Source of the DNA: Erpobdella octoculata | Lineage: Eukaryota; Annelida; Clitellata; Hirudinida; Erpobdellidae | Reading direction: 5' to 3' | Assembly (NCBI GenBank): GCA_963978895.1 | Contig: OZ022244.1 | Span: 9,338,923-9,402,922, forward strand | Length of the DNA: 64,000 nt | Made by a program: the position numbers and the translations under genes | Shown here: piece after piece, positions 52,346-63,960 of the stretch | How positions within the stretch are numbered: the stretch's first letter is position 1 | Layout of the letters: each line of letters starts with the position of its first letter | The notes under the pieces: generated by a model | What the model saw: only the letters and a program-made list of their open reading frames with translations | Told to the model about the DNA's origin: nothing | Databases searched by the model: none

Positions 52346-54394
52346 AGGCAGTGGCGGTTCTTCGAAGTTGACGACAGTTTCAAATAGACTCCACGACAAG
52401 ACAAGTAGAAGCGGATGTTGAAACTGCGGCAAATTTGGTCACGTGTCAAGAAACTGTTTCCAGATGACAAAAACTGCTGCTTTGGTTACTGGTGGTAGCA
52501 TGGAAAAGAACGGTGGCATGGTGGGTACAAAACGACAATTTCGTAACGACGTCGGTTCAAGATCTGCGTTCAGGTAAGCAATGAAGAAGCTTTGGTTAAT
52601 GGTGCTAAAATGGAAAAAAATGGTTGTAAAGCATGTGAAACACGACCTCTTTGGAACGACGTCAGTTCAACGCCTGCTATTCAAGGATGCAATGGAGAAC
52701 ACGGAGCCGAGTGTAGAATGTCATGCGGATGTCAATTTCCCGTTATCGTAGACGCATGTCGCTCGTCAACAAGTTGTCAAGTCGAAATGCCTGTCGTTCA
52801 AGGATATATCAATAAAAGAAAAGTATCCGTCCTGAAAGACACAGGCTGTTCCACTGTGGTTGTTCGCCGTTCGCTTGTCCAGAGCTATCAAATGATTGGA
52901 TCGGATCAACGCTGCGTATTGATTGACGGTACCGTTCGAATTTTTCCGGTAGCTGAAATCGACATGGAGACTTCATTTTACACGGGATCGGTAAAAGCCC
53001 TATGCATGAAAAGACTTTTGTATGATCTTGTCATAGGAAATGTTGACGGCGCAAAAAATGTCAGTGACATAGGTGAAGAAGCAGGAGCAATAACTAGAAG
53101 TCAACAGCAAAGGTCTACAATCAGGCCGTTAACCGTGGTAAAGTCTACAATCAACGACATTAGTGTTGAAGACTTGAAGAAAATGCAGCAAGATGACGAA
53201 AGCTTGCAAAGATTCTTAAAGAAACAGCCACAAACAACTGATGAAACAAGTTGATGTTTGTCAAGGAAAGAAATATATGGTACAGAAATACGATGAATAA
53301 GAATCGTGATGTCAAGCAACTCCTGGTACCACAAGAGCTGAGAAATGATGTTCTGAAAATAGCCCACGAAGCTATCATGAGTGGACATCAGGCAGTCAAA
53401 CGAACGGTTGAAAGAATTCTCTCCGCATTTTGGTGGCCAGGAATTCATGCGGAAGCATCAAGGTATTGTCGTTCCTGTGATATATGCCAACGTACAACAC
53501 CAAAAGGAAGAATAAATAAAGTTCCATTGGGAGAGGTTCCAATTATTCAAACTCCTTTCCAAAGAATCGCTGTTGATCTTGTGAGACCAATGTCTCCAGT
53601 AGCGGACAGAGGTTATCGTTACGTTTTAACGGTAATTGATTATGCCACCAGGTATCCAGAGGCAGAGGTGTTGAAGAACGTTGAAACTGAAACAGTTGCT
53701 GAGGTTTTAGTTACAATTTTTTCTCGAGTTGGTGTGCCATCAGAAGTTCTCAGTGACCAAGGAGGATAATTTCTGGGAAATGTGATGAAAGAAGTGAGTC
53801 GGTTGCTATCGATTCGACAACTAGTAACAACTCCCTATCATCCTCAATGCAACGGTTTGGTTGAAAGGTTTAATGGTACTTTGAAATCGATGTTGAAAAA
53901 AGTAGCAGCTGAAAGACCGAGAGATTGGGACCGCTACATCCCAGCTTTGTTATTTTCTTACCGAGAAGTTCCCCAAGAAAGTCTTGGGTTTTTACCGTTT
54001 GAAATGCTGTACGGAAGAACAGTGCGAGGACCAATGCAAATCTTAAAAGAATCGTGGACCAAGGAGTTTGTATCAGATGAAATAAAATCAATATGTTCTA
54101 GACTTAAAAGAAAGGCTTCAGGAAACGTGTAAACTGGCATACCAGAGTTTGAATGAATCTCGAATTATTCAGAAAAAGTACTTTGACGCTAAAGGACGAA
54201 ATCGAGTTTTTGCACCAGGAGAAAAAGTTCTTCTATTGTTGCCAACAGAGAACAGTAAACTTCTGATGCATTGGCAGGGTCCTTATGAAGTACTAGAGAG
54301 ATGCGATACCTGCGATTATCGAGTTCAGTTGCCAACACGTTCAAGATTGTTTCATGCTAACATGCTTAAAAAATACTGGGACAGAAAATATTGA
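52346..54394 (+). pseudogene. Gypsy element F: protease followed directly by integrase
   Basis: A gag knuckle (NCGKFGHVSRNC, about 52420-52455) is followed by protease DTGCSTVVV with LIDGTV (52592-53254). Right after it come the pre-integrase region (HEAIMSGHQAVKRT, CRSCDICQ) and the integrase core with AVDLV, SDQGG (stop TAA at 53768) and NGLVERFNGTLK. The C-terminal domain carries LLLPTENSKLLMHWQGPYEV and ends HANMLKKYWDRKY. No RT or RNase H occurs anywhere. From this style I infer a Gmr1-like element (PR-IN-RT-RH) that lost its RT-RH end. Frames break near 52570, 53255, 53768 and 54130. Confidence 0.83.
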
Positions 54395-54444
54395 GAACTC
54401 TGGAAACGAAAAAAACCATTTTTCGTCTGGAAGAAGGGACGGAA

Positions 54445-54795
54445 TGTCAAGATAGACATGTTGTGTATGTGATTATTGGTGGATGGGATGTGTTGTGTGT
54501 ACGCTCGCTATTTGTTGTAGTATGAATGTTCACCTGTAGTTGTAAGAGTTGTTGTATATTAGTGGCTGGCGTGCTGTTTAGGCTGAGAAAAAGTATGCGC
54601 AGAGTTTTTAGTGGAGTGAGAGTCGAGCTCGAGAGTGTTTGTCACATAGTTAGGAGTGAATTGTGGTGAATTGTTGAATTAACGAATTTTCGTATTGAAG
54701 TTAAATTTTCCGTTTTGTTAATTTTTTATATAATAATAAAGACCTCTTAAGTTGAAGTTGGAGTTTTGTTGTTGAGCGGTTTGCCCAAGTTGACA
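54445..54795 (+). repeat. 3' LTR of gypsy F
   Basis: 351 bp, TGTCAAGATAG to AGTTGACA, preceded by a purine tract (ggaagaagggacggaa). AATAAA is at about 54735. No 5' LTR is present upstream. Confidence 0.8.
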
Positions 54796-55390
54796 TTTCC
54801 ATCTTTCGTTTTTTACGTAAATAAAGACTAATATTCTTGTTCATGGTTACATATTTATTAGCCAACTGGCCAGTTTCGATATTAACTTGTCATCATCAGA
54901 GCTTAATTTTAAAATGTAAAATGTAAACATGACATAGAAAAGTAAATAGACGTTTAAAAGTTAACTTAGAGAGACATAATATTATACATATATTATAGAA
55001 TGTACTATGAATTACGGAACTATTAACATAAACTATTATAACTAAAATTAACTGTCTTCAAATTTAATGAATAATATCATTCTTATTATTACGTTTTTGA
55101 TTTTTTTTTTATTGAAGAAACCGGGGGCGAGAGAAAGTCGTTGGTGATGAATACTTTGTCTTCTGACCAGCACGGTTCGATGGTTTCTGTTGAATGTAAC
55201 CGTTCGTCGTAAGTAAGTGTGCGGAAGTGACAGTACTCATGTTAAATTATACATACCTTTTATATAAATCTTGTAGATTTATCTTATATGTTATCTTAAC
55301 TAAGTTACATATGCTGTTTGTAGTTATCCTTGCTGAGTCATGCAATATACAATTCCATAATGCTTTTATTCTTAGACATTATTAATTTAC
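54796..55390 (-). pseudogene. PLE 3' UTR and hairpin, another family
   Basis: The hairpin lies at 54901-54873. Upstream on the minus strand is an AT-rich 3' UTR (to about 55090), parts of which recur inverted at 57090-57180. Degenerate coding tail follows to about 55240. There is no TA tract at its end: it is cut by the LTR of gypsy F. Confidence 0.5.
54873..54901 (-). other. PLE terminal-repeat hairpin motif
   Basis: On the minus strand CTGATGATGA, a weak stem (GATGA..ATATC type), then GAAAC. It is the least well paired of the set. Confidence 0.45.
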
Positions 55391-55394
55391 TTAA

Positions 55395-56842
55395 TCTATA
55401 TATATATATAAAAGAACATGTCCTGACTGACTGATAATCAACGCCGAGCTCAAACGCCTTATCCTAGGAACGTGAAATTTGGAACTTATATTACTTTTAT
55501 TGCGTAAGCATCCACTGAGAAAGGATTTTTGAAAATGTTGCTCCTGAGGGGAAGAAACTGGAAAACAAACATTTTTCTAAAACAATGTATATCTCGAAAA
55601 CCAAAAATTAAGAGATTTTGAAATTTGGTATATGGATTCTTTTTGAAAAATAAAAAGATACATGTTTCACCATTTCTTGAAAATTCGGTTTCCCGGACCT
55701 CAAATGTGGGTTGGAAAATTAGGTTATTTGGTTTTTAAAGTAGCTGCTACTCAAAAACTGTGAATGCTACAGGAGTAAAAATTAGTATTTAGTTTTTACT
55801 CCAAAAATAATGAAATACGTGTTTTAGCATTTTTTGAAAATTTGGTTTCCAGGACTTCAAATGTGGGGTGGAAAATAGGGTTATTTGTTTTTCAAAGTAA
55901 CTGCTACTCAAAAACTGTAAATACCACAGATGTAAAAATTAGTATTTAGTTTCTATTCTAAAAATAAAGATATACGTGTTTTACCATATTTTTTAAATTT
56001 GGTTTCCAGGACGTCAAATGTGGTATGGAAAATAAGGTTATTTGGTTTTTAATGTAACTGCTACTCAAAAACTACAGATGCTACAGGAGTAAAAATTAGT
56101 ATTTGGTTTCTACTCCATAAAATAATGATATACATGTTTTACCATTTTTTGAAAATTTGGTTTCCAGGGCTTCAAATATGGCATGGAAAATAGGTTTACT
56201 TGGTTTTTAAAGTAACTGCTACTCAAAAACTGTAAATACTACAAAAGTAAAATTAGTATTTAGTTTCTACTCTAAAAATAAGGATATACGTGTTTCACCA
56301 TTTTTTGACAATTTGGTTTCCAGGACCTCAAATGTGAAGTGGAAAAAGGGTTATTTGATTTTAAAATAACTGCTACTCAAAAACTGTAAGTGCTACAGAT
56401 GAGAAAAGTAGTATTTTGAGGTTTTGTGCCGGTTAAAAGTAGATGAGTTCAGTTTATCACCGGACGGACGGCCAAGCCGTTATTTTAGGGTCTTCATACG
56501 GCCCTGCCCAAACCTTAAATCAAGGTGGGACGGGCCGAGATTTTTAACCAAGTATATAAACATTTTAGTGAGTTTAGGGTGTTCAGACGGGCCGGGCTAA
56601 ACCTGAAGTCAAGGTGGGACGGGCCGAAGTTTTTCATCAAGTATATAGAACTTCTAGGCCTGTAAAAACGGGCTGGGCCCATATTAGACGGGCCAGGAAT
56701 TTCGGTTTTTGAAACGGGCTGGGCCAAGTTGTCGACGGGCCGAGCCGAGACCTAAAAAATTGATCCGTGCAGTACTCAACTATGTATGTACGGTTCAAAT
56801 TCTCTAATTTCATGCGAGCGAAGCCGCCACGGGCACTGCTAG
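55395..56842 (+). mobile_element. Non-autonomous Helitron (copy 2)
   Basis: Starts TC (TCTATATATATATATAAAAG) at 55395, after A at 55394, and ends gggcactgCTAG at 56842, before T at 56843. The termini and the A/T target are classic. It carries the same units of about 156 bp as the inverted copy at 26768-28206 and a short GACTGACTGA run near the 5' end. No protein is encoded. Confidence 0.87.
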
Positions 56843-56849
56843 TTGATTG

Positions 56850-57190
56850 TATATGATGTAATCCCTGTCTTAAAACTTTATGTAATCTCATTTGACTTTT
56901 AAACGTCTATTTACCTTAATATAGCATGATTGCAATTGAAATTAATTTTGTGTAACTTTTATATTTGATGTAATGCCTTTGAAATTATAAGACGTTAATT
57001 TTAGTTATAATAGTTAAGTTTAAGTTGTCCTGTAATTCACGATATATTCCATAATATCTGTATAATTTTATATCTGTTTAATTTTACTTTTAAACGTCTA
57101 TTTATGTATAAAACGTAATAATAAGAATAATATTATTCACTAAATTTGAAGACAGTTAATTTTGTTATAATAGTTTATTTTAACTGTTGC
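56850..57190 (+). other. AT-rich segment related to a PLE 3' UTR
   Basis: Contains aaacgtctatttatg and gaagacagttaattttg, inverse to 54950-55070. It is probably a decayed PLE 3' UTR. No ORF. Confidence 0.35.
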
Positions 57191-57208
57191 TATCCTTAAG
57201 AACCAGAG

Positions 57209-57342
57209 GTTTGAAATTAGAGTTTTCCTTCCCCTAGATGGGCTGCCCTCCCGGGTTAACGAACCCCATCTGTCCGTTTGAAATCAGGGTTTACCTTCCC
57301 CTAGAAAGTTTGCCCTCCCGGAATAACGAACCCCATCTGGTT
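57209..57342 (+). repeat. 67-bp tandem duplication
   Basis: Two units (57209 and 57276), each gtttgaaat...ttccccttcccctaga-like and ending aacgaaccccatctg, with scattered differences. aaccaga and its inverse tctggtt flank the pair. The origin is unknown. 57345-57630 shows no feature. Confidence 0.7.
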
Positions 57343-57629
57343 CTTAGGCGCCAGAGATTCGCCTTCGCCCCTTCTCCTGTTAGTAAAAGTAGTTCCGCCA
57401 ACGAGCAGGCCAGGAGCTGGACTTGGTTATCAGAGGCTGTATGAGACGCACGCCATTAGGATTATTTTATAGGCAATTGGGAGCTTATCCCCAGTACCCA
57501 CTCCCAGCTATGATAACCTTGGAACTTCAAGTATATCTATCACCTTTTGATTGATTTCATCATCTTCCGAGTTTTTTGTACATAATATACCTTGGCTGGA
57601 ATAGCGTTCAATATCTTAAATGGTTATTC

Positions 57630-57865
57630 TTTCTTTTTCTTTTTTTTATTGAGATTTAGCATACGCCTTATCAAGACAAGTATTGCTCAAGGCGAGAGAG
57701 GGAGGGTACTTGCAAAGGCAGCCATTTATAGGCGCCTACCCCTTTAGCAAATGCGAGTGAACTCCTTGCTTAAGGGAGTTACGCTGGTGACGCCGGCGAG
57801 GTTTGAACTGCCGACCTAACGATCGACAGGCGAACACTCTACCGCTCTGCCACCAGCGCCTCTAA
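57630..57865 (-). mobile_element. tRNA-derived SINE
   Basis: The minus-strand head is at 57862-57790: A box TGGCAGAGCGGT and B box GCAGTTCAAACCTC at tRNA spacing. The body is about 130 bp and ends in a poly(A)-like tail (poly-T on the plus strand, 57634-57650). The body block gtgaactccttgcttaaggg is shared with the SINE at 6930-7266, so the two belong to one superfamily with different heads. Confidence 0.75.
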
Positions 57866-58108
57866 GTGCCCCGATTCTATGCCCAAAGATTTCATTAATT
57901 AAAGAATCTTTGCATATTATATTTTGAGAAATTTTTATTATATCATCTGTGACGGGATTCTGCTCGGGTATTGATGCCTGACGACGAAACAACTGATTCG
58001 AGACTAACAAAGCTCAAAAGTTTATTAATACAACACAAACGACACTAATCGGACAGAGCTTCACCTCTCAAAATCGCACGAAGAAGAGAACCGCCAATTC
58101 CAATCGCA

Positions 58109-59664
58109 TTTTTTTTTTATTATTGTTTAACGTCCTTATACATGGTATTTTTAGACGGAACATAAAAAAAAGAAAGAAAGAAAGAAATACAATAAAAATA
58201 AAATAAAAATCAATGTGTCCATTTAGAGAGGAAAAAAGAAAAATGTCAGAAAATATATCTAAAAAATTCTTCATCTTCCCTCTCTTTCTTTGGTTGAACA
58301 TCATTGTTGCCATTCTCCAGCTGATTCCTCAATCCCGGAGCCAGGGAGAATGGCTGCTGCAGTCTTTGAAGCTGCAATTTCTTGGTTGTGATGTTCGTCT
58401 TTTTGGTTGACCAACGTGGACAGCACCTGCAAAATCTGATCAATCATGGTTAGCAATTTGGATACCGTGTCTGCTTCTGGTGTTTTTTTTCCTGTGGCTT
58501 TCTTTTTCAGAGCGTTAGTCCTTTCGGCAATCCTGGTTACATGTTCTTGGATTTCAGGTGTTTGGTCTTGTATCTTAAAACCGCTTTTCAGCGCCTCTGA
58601 GTATGTTTTTTTTGATGTCGCAGTGTCGATATCTCTTTTGGTTTTCTGCCACTTGGGGCATTCCTCGCTGCCTGTCCTGTGGTCAGGAGTCTGGCAGCTG
58701 GCACATATCTTTTTAGGTTGTTCTAGCTCTGGTGTTGAGCAGTTTCTTAGCTCGTGCTCTCCGGCACACTTAGGGCAAGAAGTTTTGGCCTTACAATACT
58801 TTGCCACATGTCCGTATTGATTGCAATTGAAGCATCTTACCGGGATTGGAATGTATTCCTTCAGTCTGAAGGTTAGGAATGAGATTATGATATGCTTCGG
58901 AGGAATCCGGTCCGGCTCAAAAGTGAGGATGACCGCAGTGGATTCCTGAAATCTTCCATCTATTTTTTTCTTAATCCGCACAGCTGCGGCACATCCGGAT
59001 TTTTCGATAATTGTTTCTAATGAGATTTCTGTCGGAACCCCGGTAATAATCAATTTTGTTTTCTTAACAAAAGGTTTAAGGAAACTGACCTTGTAACCGG
59101 CTATTTCTTTCAGTTGTTCTAGTTTCTCCCTCTCACTTTTGGTGGCTAGGATCTTTAATTTTCTTCCTTTGGCCGTAATTTCTGGTTGTCGTTTGAGAAA
59201 ACCTGAAAGGCTCTCTTCAATTTTGAAAGGGTTGATCTTGGTCTGTTCGTTCAGTAGAATGCACTCCACAATTTCTTCGGGGTGGTTTTCAGCTGTCGGA
59301 TGTTGTTGCAAGTTCTGTTGGTTGGGTCCTGTTTTGGCTGAGGCTATGCTCCTGAAGCTTTCTAGGATCTTGGCGGGAGTAAGGGTTTCGGCGATGAGTT
59401 TCTCAACATCTAACGATGGTGTTCTCCTGACGGCAGGTGTCGGTGGTTGCTCTGAAGCAAATGTTTTTCTCTGTGGAGGAGTGGTTTCCTCACTATCGGA
59501 AGCCTGTCTCCATGCTTCCTCGACGATGTCCCTTGAAGGCTTGTTGAACTTGGCCTTCTTTTTTGGCCCCATGTCACTGAGCGAAAATTCACAACACGTG
59601 TGAGTTAACGATAAAAGAGATTCCGAGAGCTGGCAACAACATCAACACGAAACGAAAAAAAGCT
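58109..59664 (-). mobile_element. ORF1-only non-LTR element (copy 1)
   Basis: On the minus strand it starts AGCTTTTTTTCG at 59664 and ends in a poly(A)-like tail at 58109 (aataataaaaaaaaa). Its 12-bp target copy attccaatcgca lies at 58097-58108. The other copy, at 61280-61291, lies beyond element copy 2. The 3' UTR (ggacgttaaac, ataccatgtataag) is shared with copy 2. Only one ORF is present, with no endonuclease or RT. Confidence 0.75.
58301..59572 (-). CDS. LINE ORF1 (nucleic-acid-binding gag-like protein)
   Basis: An intact 423-codon ORF. It has a basic N-terminus (MGPKKKAKFNKPSRDI), a middle segment with the spacing of the RRM-like fold of LINE ORF1 proteins (KLIITGVPTEISLETI through AVILTFEPDRIP), and three CCHC-type zinc knuckles near residues 246-310: CFNCNQYGHVAKYC, CPKCAGEHELRNC and CASCQTPDHRTGSEEC. 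The tail is Lys/Gln-rich and helical. Such proteins bind element RNA and escort it to the nucleus. Triple knuckles are typical of the I/Jockey/R1 group. The start is the first ATG, 92 bases after the element 5' end. Having no ORF2, the element would need RT supplied in trans. An antisense frame at 58446-58820 is a shadow. Confidence 0.85.
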   Translation of the reverse strand: MGPKKKAKFNKPSRDIVEEAWRQASDSEETTPPQRKTFASEQPPTPAVRRTPSLDVEKLIAETLTPAKILESFRSIASAKTGPNQQNLQQHPTAENHPEEIVECILLNEQTKINPFKIEESLSGFLKRQPEITAKGRKLKILATKSEREKLEQLKEIAGYKVSFLKPFVKKTKLIITGVPTEISLETIIEKSGCAAAVRIKKKIDGRFQESTAVILTFEPDRIPPKHIIISFLTFRLKEYIPIPVRCFNCNQYGHVAKYCKAKTSCPKCAGEHELRNCSTPELEQPKKICASCQTPDHRTGSEECPKWQKTKRDIDTATSKKTYSEALKSGFKIQDQTPEIQEHVTRIAERTNALKKKATGKKTPEADTVSKLLTMIDQILQVLSTLVNQKDEHHNQEIAASKTAAAILPGSGIEESAGEWQQ

Positions 59665-59670
59665 ATTCCA

Positions 59671-61279
59671 TTTTTTTTTTTTTTATTATAGTTTAACGTC
59701 CTTATACATGGTATTTTTAGACGGGAAAAAAATTATAAAAATAATAATAAAAATAATAATAAATAAATAAAATTAAAACAAATAAAAATAGAGATATTGT
59801 CCTTTTAAGAAAGGGAAAAGAAAAATGTTAGAAAATATATCTAGAAAGTTCTTTATATTCTTCTTCTCCCTTCTTTTCCTTTGTCGTGTCATTTTCGCCA
59901 TCTTCAGCCTGAAACCTTAATCCCGGGATCAGGGAAGATGGCTTCTTTCGGAACACTTCTGGTCGGTTGATGAATGCTGGACTGCTTCGTAGAGGGAGTC
60001 AGGTCATCTTTATCGGTCTTCATTGGGGTGTTCCAAGGGGAAGGCATCAATCACACCCCTCCCAATGATTTCCTTTGGATTTCCATTCTTCCAATCTTTG
60101 AAGAGTCCAGGTCCTCATCGTGGCTTCATCCGGATCATTTTTTCCTGTGTTGGAATGTTTAATTCAAGGTAGCTTTAAGGTTCAATTCAAGGTAGCTTGT
60201 TGAACTGCATCGTAGCGGGGGTCAGGTCGTCTTTATCGGTCCTCATCGGTCCATTATAGGGCTGGCATAAATCACGTCCCTCCGATGATTTCCTTCCGAT
60301 TTCCTGTCGTCCACGCTTTGAAGAGCTCGTGTGTGTTGGAACCTGTTGTAAAGTGACGTTGAGTTCTTTCGATCATGATTGTCATGTCATCCTCGGTTGT
60401 CATTGGAGAAGGAAGAAGCTGAAACCTAATCCGCTGACTCCTTGGAATTCATTTCTCCCATGATTGATTGAACCCAGCGTCGTCGTTGAATGTTCGGTTG
60501 CATCGCGGCGGGAAGCAGGTTGTCTTCAGTCGTCCATGGAGAAGGGTTGGGCACCCACACAACCCCAATCCGAAGACCACCTTCGACTTCCAGTCTTTCT
60601 CACTTGATGAATCTTGAGTCGTCATAGGAGGAGGGGCTGGGCATGAATCAAGCTTCACTCCGGTGGCTACTTTCAGATTTTGGATCTTCAACGCTTTGAA
60701 GAATCTTCTCTGCGTTGAAGAGTCCATGTTGGTCTGACGTGATGATGGACTGCTTCTCTCCGGGCGACTGTACTTCTGTATCCGTCATTGGAAGGGGCAT
60801 GGGTAGCGAAGCCAAGCCTCAGACCGTTGGTTGACTTCAGATTCCAGAATTCGCGCTTTAAGGGTCCATGACATCTTCGTGAACTACTGTTCTCCGTTGC
60901 ACTGTGTTGTTTAGCTGCATCGCCGCGAGCATCGGGTAACTTTAGTCGTCATTGGAAAGGAGTGATAATCTTCCCCAGGCATCTTCAGTCTCCAAGAGTT
61001 ACCTTGATTTTCGCGTAGAAGATCCTGGGTTGAAGGGCAAGCTCCAAACTTCTGAGTACCTTCGGAAACCTTCAGCAGCGCGACGAAACAACATAACAAC
61101 TCTTTCGAAAACGAACCGTATTATAAAAACACACAGATAAACATCTACTAAAACAACTGGGAGCGACGATAATACGTCGACCAATGCGCCCTACTGCAAT
61201 TGCAAAGGAACGCACGGCTTACGCACCATCGTCGCTCCCGCACGGCGAACGACGTCAACTCCCTTTTGAACTGAAAGCT
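59671..61279 (-). mobile_element. ORF1-only-type non-LTR element (copy 2), degenerate
   Basis: Starts AGCTTTCAGTTC at 61279 on the minus strand and ends in poly(A) at 59671. The 3' UTR and last ORF1 codons are homologous to copy 1 (59700-59940 against 58130-58350). The middle (59960-61080) has no long ORF. It is built of four or five diverged repeats of roughly 200-260 bp, each with a gcatcg/gctgg..gtcatcttt..catcc-type core. attcca at 59665-59670 and 61280-61285 is its target duplication, shared with copy 1. Confidence 0.65.
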
Positions 61280-61291
61280 ATTCCAATCGCA

Positions 61292-62099
61292 AAATTTCTT
61301 TATATATAGCCTAGCACACGTGTCAATTTTAATTTACAAAAACCACCAATCCGAATGCAGCCTTAATTCCACGTGACCGTTTGACTAACCCCACGTGACC
61401 GTTTGACACACAAAAGTTTACAAAGGCAATATACATCAAAAATCACCGCAAAGAAGTAATATTATTAAACCAAACTCCTTTTCCAAACAGATAATTCGTT
61501 TTATAATTTGATATACTAAAAAGTTTTACATTAACAACGATACAAATAGCTAGAAACGACACTTAGTCAAAAGGAATTATGATAATTACTTAAAGAGCCA
61601 ATCACAACGCAGAACGAAAGCGCTTACGTCAGCACTCAACAAATTTACCAGAAAGTGTGCTTAAAATATGTTACATTTCACGCTACAACTTATTTAATAC
61701 TCATCCGAAATTGATAAAATCAGGTACAAATAAAGGACTACACAATATCTATACAACGTACCAAAAATTATTATCAAAAATTTAATAGGAAAAACGCTAG
61801 AACTAAAAGCACACCAAAAACGAGCAAGTTTGATTAATAAGCGAACCGACGCTACCTCCCTAGTCGGCGTTTTTCATCGCGCTCTCCGCCTAGTCCGCGC
61901 AATAAAGTTATTCACAAAAGAAATTACAATCGACGATGGAGACAACCGTGACATAATTGTTATTTGAGGTGCCATTACCTAATTTAGCAAACCATTGAAG
62001 AAGTCAGGATCTATAGAACGGACATTATTTTTAAGTTTCAAAACTTTGAACTTGTTCCAATGTTCAATAAACTTTATGCTTGCTTCGACAATTGCAGCT
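61292..62099. other. Non-coding: rest of LTR and unassigned AT-rich DNA
   Basis: 61292-61953 is the upstream half of the probable LTR. No ORF is seen there or in 61954-62099. Confidence 0.5.
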
Positions 62100-63640
62100 C
62101 TAATGAGGTACTACAGGTAGTGTTTGACAAAAATCTCCACCAATAAGCAATGTTTTGCCACCAAATGGTTTCAAACTTTTCATTATCTCTTTTAATAGCT
62201 TATCTACAGTTTTCAATGCTGTGCTGGGCGCCATCGTAGACTCATCCCAAATTATAATTTTAGACTTTTTTTTATAACATCTGCATGGGTAGTTTGAACT
62301 GAGAATGATAAGTTCTTCCACCTGGTAGTAAATTTGCAGCAATCCCTGTAGATGCAACTGGTTATGCGATTTCCTCAGCACTGCGCACTTAACTCAATAA
62401 GGCTTAAGAGACATATGTTTTCCCACAACCACCAAGTCCTTCAAGAAAGAAACATCTTCAGGAAGATCTTCGTTTTGCATAACATTATTAGTTCATTAAA
62501 AGCAGCTCTTTGTTCAATATTTGATCCTGTTATTAGATTTATAGATTTTTGTTGCTCAACCGCTGGATCAAACGTTTTTTGTTGTATATATGTTGCATTA
62601 TGAATCGGAATTGAAAGATTAAAATTTCCGTAGTTTTTACCATGCAATAAAAAGAATGTTTTGAATATCCAATAATGTAAGATTTTCACAGTGATTGCAA
62701 TTTTTAAATGCTGACATCTTTTAACACAATCATCACACAGATTTATCTTTATTTTTGATAAAGATCATGCGCATTAGCAGGAGCAGCAAACACAGTACGC
62801 AAAAATGTACGCAAAAAGTTCTTGATGTTGCTTTGGCTTCATCTAAAGTATGCTCCCATGTATCAACATTGTTTATAAGTCCACACACCATAGCAGCTTC
62901 TTTAAAAGTCCTATAAAAAACCCCATTGACAGATGTAAGATTTTCAAACGAAGTAGCACCACAAATGTGAAGCAATAACAATCGTAAGCAAAATCGTTCT
63001 GGATCTGCACCTAAGCTAACAGTATACATTCTCCCAATAGTTTTATCTGCTCCTTTTTGTCGCTGTTTCCATGTTCTATGTTTTTCGTCAAATAAATAAT
63101 GTTTAGGAAAATCAGAATACAATATCGTTCAAGCAAATTCATCTTCTTGATTCTGTTTGAACCATGCTGTTGATTTTGTATTTTATTCTGCAGATTGCTG
63201 CATTCTTTGTGGTATGTTATGTTCATTAAAATATACATTTTGCTCATTAGGAAGATGAACAGGAAGTATAATTATTACATGAGACTGCTCATGCACACTG
63301 AAGCCAAATAATCGCTAAGCTGCTTCGGGAGCACTTACATATTGCGAATCTATGAATTTTAATTTCATCATGATCCAGAGTATTCTCTTGTGTCTTGTAT
63401 TACCACATTTGCACAATCATGACTTTTTTAAACATATTTAAAAAGATATTTCACACTTTTAACAGAGGCACAACTTTCAACATTGATATGGCAATTGTAT
63501 TTTAAATTAAAATAAGGATTATATGGTACAATCCATGAATTATTTATACATTTGTCACGCACAACTGCAGCTCGACCGTTTTTTCGTCTTCGATATTTAG
63601 GATAACCATTGCCCTTTTGAATGGTTTCCTCTTGAAAGGG
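62100..63640 (-). pseudogene. Helitron Rep/helicase remnant
   Basis: On the minus strand, 63560-63330 gives YNCHINVESCASVKSVKYLF and a DEIK segment, the end of the Rep domain. 63122-62733 encodes YSDFPKHYLFDEKHRTWKQR, IGRMYTVSLGADPERFCLRL, HICGATSFENL and GVFYRTFKEAAMVCGL, the linker to the helicase. 62689-62441 has ITGSNIEQRAAFNELI, just before the Walker A region (visible out of frame near 62430). 62381-62100 gives IIIWDESTMAPSTALKTVDK and GGKTLLIGGDFCQTLPVVP, the Walker B and motif III of a Pif1-type helicase. Frames are broken at least five times. The C-terminal motifs found at 45052-45255 would follow next but are absent here. Confidence 0.8.
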
Positions 63641-63659
63641 TATATGTAAGAAATTGATT

Positions 63660-63960
<301 letters not shown>

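Larger units (their letters stand above)
57948..61953 (-). repeat. Probable solo LTR split by two LINEs
   Basis: The outer ends are TGTGACGGG (57948) and CCGTGACA (61953). Removing the LINE insertions leaves about 830 bp. On the minus strand a TATA box (ctatatataaag, about 61314-61303) lies just before the LINE target, and AATAAA lies at about 58024. The sequence ends ...atcccgtcaca. No matching target duplication was found, so the identification rests on the promoter/polyadenylation layout and TG..CA ends. Confidence 0.5.

Noticed and set aside
58446..58820. 124-residue ORF antisense to ORF1
   Set aside because: Shadow of the zinc-knuckle ORF1 on the other strand, with no recognisable motif.
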